A stretch of 64,000 nt of DNA. Source: a bacterium. GTDB lineage: Bacteria; Myxococcota; UBA727; JAUIJE01. Below the pieces are notes generated by a model. It saw only the letters and a program-made list of their open reading frames with translations, ran no database searches and was not told the DNA's origin. How positions within the stretch are numbered: position 1 is the first letter of the stretch; every line of letters begins with the position of its first letter. Of this stretch, positions 10,261 to 17,637 are shown in pieces. The stretch covers positions 124,001 to 188,000 of the forward strand of contig JAUIJE010000001.1 in assembly GCA_030431455.1 (NCBI GenBank). Reading direction: 5' to 3'. Made by a program: the position numbers and the translations under genes.

Positions 10261-10842
10261 ATGAAAAAGATTTTCTTGTCCCCGCTGTTTTTCGTGGTCG
10301 CTCCGATGGTCGCGTGTTCGTCCACCCCCGAGGTGAAAAAGGACGCGATCCCCCTCGCCACGGTGCAAGACATCGCCGCGGCCCAGGACAAAGCCAAGGC
10401 CGAGCAGGAAAAGCGCGCCCAAGAGGCGCTCGACGCCAGCCCGCTCTACTTCGAGTTTGACGCCCACCTGCTCGACCGCGACGCCCAGCGCCGGCTGTCC
10501 AAGGTCGCCCAGCAAATGAAGCACAAAGCCGACACCGTGGTGAGCATCGAAGGCCACTGCGACGACCGCGGCAGCAATGAATACAACCTCGCCCTCGGGG
10601 AGCGCCGGGCCCAAGCCGCCCGCGACTACCTCGTGCGCGTCGGGATCGAAGAGTCCCGCATCAAGATCGTGTCCTTCGGGGAAGAGCTCCCCGCGGTGGA
10701 CGGCACCAGCAACGAGGCGCGCCAACAAAACCGCCGCGACGAGTTCACGTTCATCCTCACCCAAGACGAGATGGCGCTCTCGGATGCGCCCCCCCTCGAG
10801 TACAGCGTGACCTGGGACGGGGTCCCGCCCGAGGACGTCTGA
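10261..10842 (+). CDS. Pal-like OmpA-family outer membrane lipoprotein
   Basis: The 193-residue product begins MKKIFLSPLFFVV with lipobox MVAC (Cys19), so it should be a lipoprotein. A short Ala/Lys/Glu-rich coiled segment (about 35-55) leads into an OmpA-C peptidoglycan-binding domain containing GHCDDRGSNEYNLALGERRA, very close to the Pal consensus, in which Asp and Arg bind diaminopimelate. It should tether the outer membrane to peptidoglycan. Start: ATG at 10261 with AGGAGG (10249-10254), better than the upstream in-frame start at 10204. No tolA, tolB or ybgF neighbours are present, so it may be a Pal paralogue rather than the main Tol-Pal protein. A strong terminator follows at 10908-10937. 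Confidence 0.92.
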   Translation: MKKIFLSPLFFVVAPMVACSSTPEVKKDAIPLATVQDIAAAQDKAKAEQEKRAQEALDASPLYFEFDAHLLDRDAQRRLSKVAQQMKHKADTVVSIEGHCDDRGSNEYNLALGERRAQAARDYLVRVGIEESRIKIVSFGEELPAVDGTSNEARQQNRRDEFTFILTQDEMALSDAPPLEYSVTWDGVPPEDV

Positions 10843-10907
10843 TCGTTCCCACCCCGGAGCACACCTCCGGACCCAATGCACATGTAAGCCACATGGAATG
10901 AGTGATC

Positions 10908-10937
10908 CGCCGCCCCTCTGGGCGGCGTTTTGCTTTT
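10908..10937 (+). terminator. rho-independent terminator after the Pal-like gene
   Basis: A perfect 8-bp GC stem (CGCCGCCC at 10908-10915, GGGCGGCG at 10920-10927) with a CTCT loop is followed at once by TTTTGCTTTT. This is the clearest intrinsic terminator in the window. The next gene's ATG lies only 22 bases after the T tract, so the hairpin also forms part of that gene's upstream region. Confidence 0.85.
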
Positions 10938-10959
10938 CGATGCCGTGCTATGCTGCGGC

Positions 10960-11928
10960 ATGGGCCACCATCGACCATTTCTTGTCGCCGCGTTCGCTTT
11001 GCTGCTCGTCGACGCTTGGTCGGCTCCCGCGTCGGCGTGCAATGAGGGCATTCCCCCCACCAACTGCACCCGGGCCTACCTGCGCCTCGGGGAGCCCTGG
11101 GTCCCGGCGAACTTCGCCGACCAGGAACTGGTCCTCGAGGCGGTCTACGTCGACGCGGACGGCCAGACCTCGCCGGTGGAGGACGAGACCATCTGGCAAC
11201 CGGACGAGCCGGTCCGGCTGTATTATTGGCCGAGTCCCGAGGACGAGGCGACCGAGACATCGTTCACCCTGGGGGACGCGGATCCTGGCCGGCCGGGGAC
11301 GCGGCACGTGCTGCTCGATGACCCCGCCGTGGGTCTCTACGATTTTTCCGGCGCGTTCGGGACCTGCGGTGGGGGCATGGCCAGCTTGTTCGGCCTGGTC
11401 GATCCTGCGCCCGTGCCGTCGGGGACGGTGGGCACCCTGTCGGCGATCTGGGTTCCCTCTGCCCACTCCTACCTCAGTGATTGCGGAGATGCCGATGTGC
11501 CCTGGGGCAAGCTCTTGCTCACCGTGCCCCTCGACGACAGCTGGGGCCCTTGGTCCGGCGCGATCGAGAGCGTGTTGATCATCAACGGCGAGCGGTTTGC
11601 GATTCCGCGGTCGGTGCTCCGTCGCGAACCCACCGTACACTTCGAAAAAGAGCTGTGGGCAGGCTGCGAACCGTCGGCGCGCTTCGACCACTGGCCGGTG
11701 TTGCCCGAGGGGGATGTGACCTTGTCCCTCGAGATCACGGTGGCGGGACAGGTCGTGACCACCTCCGACACCGACGTGCACATCTCCTGCATTCGGCCGC
11801 CGGCGCACGCCGACGACGAGGCGGGTGGATGTCGGTGCGTGCCCGGCGGCACGACCCCGGCGGCGGGCCTGCTCGGGGCGTTCTGGGTGGTGTGGTCGGG
11901 CCGCCGACGGCGTCGGCTCAGGGGATGA
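10960..11928 (+). CDS. uncharacterised secreted protein with MYXO-CTERM-like tail
   Basis: The 322-residue protein starts MGHHRPFLVAAFALLL and has a signal peptide ending SAPASA before CNEG. The mature part has no recognised domain; it looks beta-rich with scattered Cys. The C-terminus has Cys residues in GGCRCVPGG, a hydrophobic stretch (AAGLLGAFWVVW) and RRRRR, matching the MYXO-CTERM pattern of lipid-modified, surface-sorted proteins of Myxococcota. The ATG at 10960 was preferred because the signal peptide begins there; no clear Shine-Dalgarno is visible, and TTG 10930 and GTG 10945 are in frame upstream. Its end overlaps the convergent thioesterase gene by 11 bp. Confidence 0.78.
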   Translation: MGHHRPFLVAAFALLLVDAWSAPASACNEGIPPTNCTRAYLRLGEPWVPANFADQELVLEAVYVDADGQTSPVEDETIWQPDEPVRLYYWPSPEDEATETSFTLGDADPGRPGTRHVLLDDPAVGLYDFSGAFGTCGGGMASLFGLVDPAPVPSGTVGTLSAIWVPSAHSYLSDCGDADVPWGKLLLTVPLDDSWGPWSGAIESVLIINGERFAIPRSVLRREPTVHFEKELWAGCEPSARFDHWPVLPEGDVTLSLEITVAGQVVTTSDTDVHISCIRPPAHADDEAGGCRCVPGGTTPAAGLLGAFWVVWSGRRRRRLRG

Positions 11929-12721
11929 GCGCGACCAGCTGGCGGGCCTCGGCGATGCAGGTCCCGTCGGTGGCGAACAAGAACGCGCGCTCATCGGCAT
12001 AGCCGCCTTCGGCGTGCAGCGACTCGAGCTCCATCACCGCGATGCCGTCACATTGGGGGCGGGGCAGGTCGACGTAGAAGTGAATCGTGAAGTCGATGGA
12101 CGCGCCCCCGCGGCCGGGGCTGGTGATGGCGGTGATGGCGGTGGGGGGCCAGGCGTCGAGCAGGGCCACGACCCCGGGGTAGTCGAGGGGGCGTGAGGGC
12201 AGAAAGTTCACGTAGCCGCCGAGCCGCACGTCGTCGGTGGAGCCGGTGAAGGGCAGCGCCCCCGACGCGAACCGGTACTCAAAGTGTCGGCAAAACGCGG
12301 GCATGAGCGGGCTGTCGTTGATCGCGGGCACGTCGCGGTAGGGGGCGTTCATCCTCGGGGCGGTCTTGTTCGCGAAGCTCACCGCGCCGTGGCGGGGCGC
12401 GCCGTAGGTCGCGATGGCGAAGCCCACCACCTGGTCGTCCTGCACCGCGCGGCCGGACAGGTGCGAGATGTACGTGCCCTCGCGCACGACCTCGACCCCG
12501 AGGGTCACGGGGGTGGTCTTGATCGGGGCCGCGAACTGGACGGTCAGGCTGCGGGGCCGGCGCGTCGGGGCCACCACTTTGCGGAAGGCCTCGGCGAACC
12601 AGCCACCGAGCACCCCCCCGTACGCCCCGCGCCCTTGGTACCAGCTCTCGTCGACCTGGGCGCGAAAGCGACCCGGGGCGAGGTCTTCGAGTTCGATGGT
12701 GCGGTCAAAAGCGTGGGTCAT
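11918..12721 (-). CDS. acyl-CoA thioesterase-like protein (double hot-dog, TesB/4HBT type)
   Basis: The 267-residue protein has the outline of a TesB-like thioesterase with two hot-dog halves: ESWYQGRGAYGGVLGGWFAEA then RRPRSLTVQFAAPI in the first, and RLGGYVNFLPSRPLDY then SIDFTIHFYVDLP in the second. Such enzymes hydrolyse acyl-CoA thioesters in the cytoplasm. The catalytic residues vary between subfamilies and I cannot assign them. Its ATG overlaps the stop of the ethanolamine permease gene by four bases, so it is the third gene of a pepN/permease/thioesterase operon. The functional link is not obvious. Confidence 0.82.
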   Translation of the reverse strand: MTHAFDRTIELEDLAPGRFRAQVDESWYQGRGAYGGVLGGWFAEAFRKVVAPTRRPRSLTVQFAAPIKTTPVTLGVEVVREGTYISHLSGRAVQDDQVVGFAIATYGAPRHGAVSFANKTAPRMNAPYRDVPAINDSPLMPAFCRHFEYRFASGALPFTGSTDDVRLGGYVNFLPSRPLDYPGVVALLDAWPPTAITAITSPGRGGASIDFTIHFYVDLPRPQCDGIAVMELESLHAEGGYADERAFLFATDGTCIAEARQLVALIP

Positions 12722-14046
12722 GATCCAGAGGCCGCGCGCCGGCCGAAGGCGAAGAAATACACCAAACCGACGACGAGGAGCACGACAAAGATCGCGGCGA
12801 TGATCGGATTGTAGACGGTGACCGCCACCAGGGAGAGCGCGGCGATCCCGAGGGCGAGACCGGGGAACCAAGGGTAGAGCACCGCGCGGAAGGGGCGCTC
12901 CAGCGCCGGCTCTTGTCGTCGGAGCGCGAACAGCGAGGCCATCGAGAGGATGTACAACGCGAGGGCGCCGAAGCAGGCGAGGGTGATGATCTCGTCGGTG
13001 CGCCCGGACAAAATGGCGATGATGCCGACCACGAGGTTGACCGACAGGGCGATGATGGGCGTCTGGGTCTTGGGGTGGACCCGGCCGAGCACCCCGGGGA
13101 AAAACCCTGAACGGCCGAGCTCCATGGTCGCGCGCCCCGCGGCCAAGATGATGCCGTGAAAGGACGCGATGAGGCCCAAGAGGCCGACCCCGACCAGGAG
13201 GGTGTACAGGAAGTTCCCGCTGCCCACGACGTGGGCGATGGCCAGCGGCAGGGGGGCGTCCGACTTTTGGCCCGCGGCGTCGAACACGATCGCCTCCCAA
13301 CCGGCCACGCCCACCGACGAGAAAAACACCAGCAGGGCCAACGTGACCAGCGTGAGGATCGCCGAGGTGAACCCGATGGCCACCGTGCGCTGGGGGTTCT
13401 TGGCTTCCTCGGCGGCGTTGGCCACGCCCTCGATGGCCAAATAGAACCACACCGCAAACGGGATCGCCGCGAACGCGCCCCCCCATCCGTGGGGCAGCGG
13501 GTTGTGCGTGAACTGCTCGACGGAAAACTGCGGGCCCGTGACCCCCACAAAGATCAGCAGCTCCACCACCGCGAGCACCGTGACCACCAGCTCGAACGTC
13601 GCGGCCAACGCCACCCCAATGGCATTGAGCCCGGTGAACACAAAGTAGGCCGCGATCGCCACCCACGCCTTGTCCCACTCGGGCACGCGGGTGTTCACGT
13701 AGGCGGCGATGGCCATGGCGATGGCCGGCGGGGCGAACACAAACTCCACCACCTGCACCATGCCCGCGACGAAGCCCCAGGTGTCGCCGAACGCCCGCCG
13801 GGCGTACACAAACACGCCCCCCGCGTTCGGAATGGCACAGGATAGCTCGGCGTAGCTGAGCACAAACCCGACGTACATCAGCGTGATCACCAGGGTGGCC
13901 GCGAGCATGCCGTAGGTGCCGCCCGCCTCCAGGCCGTAGTTCCACCCGAAGTACTCACCAGAGATGACGTAGCCGACGCCCAGGCCCCACAACATCACCG
14001 GGCCCAGCGTCCGCTTCAGTCCCGGCTGACCGGGGGCCTCGCTCAT
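12718..14046 (-). CDS. ethanolamine permease-like APC-family transporter
   Basis: The 442-residue membrane protein has about 12 hydrophobic segments. Its opening GLGVGYVISGEYFGWNYGL is characteristic of the ethanolamine permease branch of the amino acid-polyamine-organocation superfamily; SYAELSCAIPNAGGVFVYARRAFG and NAAEEAKNPQRTVAIG are the conserved APC helix 3 and loop motifs. It should import ethanolamine or a small amino compound across the inner membrane. No ethanolamine ammonia-lyase genes are in the window. It overlaps the aminopeptidase gene upstream (ATGA, 14043-14046) and the thioesterase downstream (12718-12721). Confidence 0.85.
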   Translation of the reverse strand: MSEAPGQPGLKRTLGPVMLWGLGVGYVISGEYFGWNYGLEAGGTYGMLAATLVITLMYVGFVLSYAELSCAIPNAGGVFVYARRAFGDTWGFVAGMVQVVEFVFAPPAIAMAIAAYVNTRVPEWDKAWVAIAAYFVFTGLNAIGVALAATFELVVTVLAVVELLIFVGVTGPQFSVEQFTHNPLPHGWGGAFAAIPFAVWFYLAIEGVANAAEEAKNPQRTVAIGFTSAILTLVTLALLVFFSSVGVAGWEAIVFDAAGQKSDAPLPLAIAHVVGSGNFLYTLLVGVGLLGLIASFHGIILAAGRATMELGRSGFFPGVLGRVHPKTQTPIIALSVNLVVGIIAILSGRTDEIITLACFGALALYILSMASLFALRRQEPALERPFRAVLYPWFPGLALGIAALSLVAVTVYNPIIAAIFVVLLVVGLVYFFAFGRRAASGS

Positions 14047-16679
14047 GAGCTGGCCACGCTCTTTTCCGCCAGCTCGGTCACGTCGCGGGACAGGCCATCC
14101 TGGCGCAGGATGCGCTCCAGCTCGCCCTTCATCAAGTTGGCGCGGTCGTCGTCATAGCGTCGCCAATCGCCGAGGCGCGCGACCAACCGGGCCGCGACCT
14201 GGGGGTTGAAGCGGTCGAGGGCGAGGATCTGATCCGCGAGCAGGCGGTAGCCGCCGCCGGTGGCGTCGTGGAACCGGACCGGGTTGTAGCCCGCGAACGT
14301 GCCCAACAGCGAACGGACCTTGTTGGGGTTCTCCAATGAAAATGCAGGGTGCGAGAGCAGCCCCTGGACCTGGTCGAGGGTGTCGGGCCGGCGCGACGAG
14401 GCTTGGATGCCGAACCACTTGTCGAGCACCAGCGCGTCGTGCTTGAACCGCTGGTAGAACTCCGCCAGCACCTCGTCCCGGGCCTCGTGCTCGAGGTGCG
14501 ACAAGGCGCCGAGGGCGGCGAGCCGGTCGGTCATGTTGGTGGCCGCGTGGTACTGAGCCCGCGCGAGCTCGACGTCGCCCTCGTCCCCGGTGCGCACCAG
14601 CAGACCCAAGCAGAGGTTCTTGAGGCTGCGCCGGCCCACCGCGTCGGGTTCGAACCGGTAGGGCCCGTCGTCGTGCAGGCTGCGGTACCGCTCCAGCAAG
14701 AGGTCGTGGTGGGTGCGGGCGAGGTGGCCCGCGAGGTGCTCGCGGGCCTGGTGCACAGCGTCGACGGGGATGGGCGCGTAGTGGTCGGCGATGACGCTCG
14801 GCCCGGGCAGGGTCAGGGCCAACGCGAGGGTCGAGGGGGACGCGGCGGTGTCGGCCAGCGCGGTGGCGAACGCTTGGCTGTACCCCGCGGGCGCGGCCGG
14901 GGTCTTCCCCGCGGCGAGGGCGTCGACCAGGCCGTGGAGCTCGCGCAGGGCGTAGTCCTGGGCGGCGTTCCACCGGCAGTAGGGGTCACTGTCGTGGGCC
15001 ATCTGGAAGCGCAGGGCGCGGTCGTCGACGTCGTGGGTCAGGCGCACCGGCGCGGAGAAGCCGCGCAACAGGGACGGGATGGGTTCGCTTGGCACATTTT
15101 CGAACACGAAGCGCTCGGAGGCCGCGGACAGCTCCAGGACCTCGGGCCGGTCCGCGCCGGGACGCACCAGGGCCAGGTCTTGTCCGTCGTCGCCGAGCAG
15201 GCCGACGACCACCGGGATGAGCATCGGCTGCTTGTCCGGCTGGCCGGGGGTGGGCGGTACCGCCTGGGACAGCTCGATGGTGAAGGTCTGGGCGGCGGCA
15301 TCGTACGACGTGCGGGCGGTGAGCTCGGGGGTGCCGGCCTGGGCGTACCACAGGGAAAACTGTGACAAGTCACGCCCGCTGGCGTCGGCCATCGCCTGCA
15401 CGAAGTCGTCGCAGGTCACGGCCTGGCCGTCGTGGCGCTCGAAGTACAGGTCGGACCCTGCGCGAAACTTGTCTCGCCCGATGAGGGTCTCGATCATCCG
15501 CACCACCTCCGCGCCCTTCTCATAAATGGTCACGGTGTAGAAGTTGTTGATCTCGACATAGGCGTCCGGCCGCACGGGGTGCGCGGTGGGCCCGGCGTCC
15601 TCGTGAAATTGGTGCACCCGCAGGCGCTCCACGTCTTCGATGCGTTTTTCCGCCCGCAGCCCCATGTCACTGGAGAACTCTTGGTCCCGGAACACGGTAA
15701 AGCCTTCTTTGAGGCTGAGCTGAAACCAATCGCGGCAGGTCACCCGGTTGCCGCTCCAGTTGTGGAAGTACTCGTGCCCGACGACGCCTTCGATCCCGGC
15801 GTAGTCGCGGTCGGTGGCGGTCTCGGGCCGGGCGAGCACATACTTGGTGTTGAAGATGTTGAGGCCTTTGTTCTCCATCGCCCCCATGTTGAAGTCCCCG
15901 ACGGCCACGAGCTGGAACAGGTCGAGGTCGTACTCACGCCCGAAGCGTTCTTCGTCCCAGGCCATGGCCCGCTGCAGGCTCTCCATGCAGTGCGCGGTCT
16001 TGTCGAGGTTGTCGGGCTCGACGTAGACGTGGAGGTCCACGGTCCGGCCGGAGCGGGTGACGAAGGTGTCTTCGCGGCGCACGAGCTTTCCCGCCACCAG
16101 CGCGAACAGGTAGCTGGGCTTTTTGAACGGGTCTTCCCAGGTCACCTCGTGGCGGCCGTCGTCGCGGTCGCGCCTCTCGATGGGGTTGCCGTTGCTCAGC
16201 ATCACGGGGTGGCGGGTCTTGTCGCCGATGATGGTCGTGCGGTACCGCGCCATGACGTCGGGGCGGTCCAAAAAGTAGGTGATCTTGCGGAACCCTTCGG
16301 CCTCGCATTGGGTGCAGAAGTTGCCGCTGGAGACGTACAGGCCCTCGAGGGACTTGTTCGCCTGGGGGTTGCAGGTGGTGACGATCTCGAGCTCGAAGCG
16401 ATCCGGCACGTCCGCGATCGTCAATGTCTCTGCAGCCCGGCGGAGCCGGTCCTTGTCCACCGGGGCCCCGTCGATGGCCACCGACAGCAGCTCCATGTCC
16501 TGCCCATCGAGGGTGAGGTGGGGTTCGGGCTCCCGATCGAGGCTGCGGCGGACCAGGCTCTTGGCTGTGACCTGGGTGCACGCCTCGTCGAGGTCGAAGG
16601 TGAGGGCGATGTCGTCGATGAAAAATGCCGGCGGGCGATAGTCTTCGCGCCGCACAGGCTTGGGGGTCGCGTGCTTCAC
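14043..16679 (-). CDS. pepN: aminopeptidase N (M1 family zinc aminopeptidase)
   Basis: From the GTG at 16679 the protein is 878 residues, close to the usual length of about 870. It opens KPVRREDYRPPAFFIDDIALTFDLD, as gamma-proteobacterial-type PepN does. The exopeptidase motif GAMEN precedes the zinc site HEYFHNW (His302, Glu303, His306), with the third ligand Glu 18 residues on in LKEG. The C-terminal superhelical domain is complete (about residues 540-878). It removes N-terminal residues from peptides in the cytoplasm. An ATG at 16784 is in frame and would add 35 Arg/Pro-rich residues encoded by a GCGCGGGGGC repeat; I consider it unlikely. First gene of a coupled three-gene operon. Confidence 0.95.
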   Translation of the reverse strand: MKHATPKPVRREDYRPPAFFIDDIALTFDLDEACTQVTAKSLVRRSLDREPEPHLTLDGQDMELLSVAIDGAPVDKDRLRRAAETLTIADVPDRFELEIVTTCNPQANKSLEGLYVSSGNFCTQCEAEGFRKITYFLDRPDVMARYRTTIIGDKTRHPVMLSNGNPIERRDRDDGRHEVTWEDPFKKPSYLFALVAGKLVRREDTFVTRSGRTVDLHVYVEPDNLDKTAHCMESLQRAMAWDEERFGREYDLDLFQLVAVGDFNMGAMENKGLNIFNTKYVLARPETATDRDYAGIEGVVGHEYFHNWSGNRVTCRDWFQLSLKEGFTVFRDQEFSSDMGLRAEKRIEDVERLRVHQFHEDAGPTAHPVRPDAYVEINNFYTVTIYEKGAEVVRMIETLIGRDKFRAGSDLYFERHDGQAVTCDDFVQAMADASGRDLSQFSLWYAQAGTPELTARTSYDAAAQTFTIELSQAVPPTPGQPDKQPMLIPVVVGLLGDDGQDLALVRPGADRPEVLELSAASERFVFENVPSEPIPSLLRGFSAPVRLTHDVDDRALRFQMAHDSDPYCRWNAAQDYALRELHGLVDALAAGKTPAAPAGYSQAFATALADTAASPSTLALALTLPGPSVIADHYAPIPVDAVHQAREHLAGHLARTHHDLLLERYRSLHDDGPYRFEPDAVGRRSLKNLCLGLLVRTGDEGDVELARAQYHAATNMTDRLAALGALSHLEHEARDEVLAEFYQRFKHDALVLDKWFGIQASSRRPDTLDQVQGLLSHPAFSLENPNKVRSLLGTFAGYNPVRFHDATGGGYRLLADQILALDRFNPQVAARLVARLGDWRRYDDDRANLMKGELERILRQDGLSRDVTELAEKSVASS

Positions 16680-16720
16680 ACCCGCCGAGGTAGCAGCCTT
16701 GCGCGCGGCAGCAATGGGCC

Positions 16721-16759
16721 TTGGGCGCGGGGGCGCGGGGGCGCGGGGGCGCGGGCGGC
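16721..16759. repeat. short tandem repeat of GCGCGGGGGC type
   Basis: Four copies of a 9-base unit (GGGGGCGCG-like) run in tandem just upstream of the preferred pepN start. If the upstream ATG were used they would encode an Arg/Pro/Ala-rich stretch. Most likely a G-rich simple repeat in the 5' leader, possibly able to form stable secondary structure. Confidence 0.6.
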
Positions 16760-16792
16760 GTCTCAGGCCGGATCCCACATGCACCGGGACGA

Positions 16793-16813
16793 ACAGTTGT
16801 ATAAAATAACTGT
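16793..16813. promoter_or_regulatory. AT-rich inverted repeat between pepN and the 16846 lipoprotein gene
   Basis: ACAGTT (16793-16798) and AACTGT (16808-16813) form a perfect inverted repeat around the AT-rich spacer GTATAAAAT, in an otherwise extremely GC-rich neighbourhood. A third half-site, AACTGT (16857-16862), falls at the start of the lipoprotein gene. The spacer contains a TATAAA-like -10 element readable in either direction, so this looks like a divergent promoter with an operator. The binding protein is unknown. Confidence 0.5.
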
Positions 16814-16845
16814 ACTAGTAACCCCCTGGTACCGGTGAGCCGCCC

Positions 16846-17415
16846 ATGCGATCAACAACTGTATTGATTTCGCTGACTATGTGCGTGGTTGTAGGTGCAT
16901 CTGCTGGCTGCATGCACACCCCCGCCTTCCCCGAGCTGGAGACGCCCGACCATTACGCCCGGGGCGGCGTGCAGTTTTCGTATCCGAGCGATTGGGAGCT
17001 GAAGGAGACGATCACCGAAGAGGACGGGGTCGAGGTCCGCCACGTCAACGTGGGGCGGAAGGGGGCGGGGGGCGCGTTCTTGCGCGTGTTCAGCCCGCCG
17101 CCGCCGGACTTGGATTTCGATGGGTTCATCGAGACGTTCACCGAGAAGGTCAAAGAGCGGGTGCCCAACGAGGTCAGCCTCGAAGGCGTGACCCAGGGGA
17201 CGGTGGCGCAAAGCGTGGCCGGGGAGGAGCGCCACGGCGTGCGCAAGGAGTTCCACCTCGACTTCCTGTTCCAGCAGTTTTCGTTGTTGCTCGATTTCCA
17301 CCGCATCGACGTCGAGGACCGCTCGGTCTTTTTGGTCACGGTGCTCGCCGACACCAACGCGTCGGCCCTCGTGCCGGCCATGGACCTCATCCGGAACAGC
17401 CTGAAGGTCCGGTAG
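16846..17415 (+). CDS. uncharacterised lipoprotein with PsbP/DcrB-like domain
   Basis: The 189-residue protein has a short signal peptide with lipobox SAGC (Cys22). The mature part starts GVQFSYPSDWELKE, a pattern common to PsbP/DcrB-like periplasmic domains (a strand followed by a P-x-x-W turn), and ends in ALVPAMDLIRNSLKV, also typical of that fold. No catalytic residues are evident. It is divergent from pepN and shares the AT-rich upstream region with it. The domain call is a resemblance, not a proven homology. Confidence 0.7.
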   Translation: MRSTTVLISLTMCVVVGASAGCMHTPAFPELETPDHYARGGVQFSYPSDWELKETITEEDGVEVRHVNVGRKGAGGAFLRVFSPPPPDLDFDGFIETFTEKVKERVPNEVSLEGVTQGTVAQSVAGEERHGVRKEFHLDFLFQQFSLLLDFHRIDVEDRSVFLVTVLADTNASALVPAMDLIRNSLKVR

Positions 17416-17637
17416 GTCCTAAGTATCTGATAAACTTAACCTTTTCGGTGCGGGCGCCGCCCCGCCCGGCCCCGGCCCGATGCTGGAGCCCGTCCGCCAC
17501 GCCGGGGCGGCCCGCGCGTCAGGGGGGTGGGGAAGGGACCCACCGAAGGCTGAATTGTCCTGAAGGGACAGGGTGTTGGCGCTGACCCCAGGTGCGTTTT
17601 TGCGCCGGCGCGCTAGCGTGATGCGTCGGGAGAACAC

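Noticed and set aside
16680-16784. N-terminal 35-residue Arg/Pro-rich extension of aminopeptidase N
   Set aside because: Encoded by a G-rich tandem repeat, absent from the family, and the GTG at 16679 gives the normal length. Not fully excluded.
17416-17637. Small RNA or gene in the longest intergenic gap
   Set aside because: Only a weak TGTCC/GGACA hairpin and GC-rich sequence are seen; no promoter-terminator pair.
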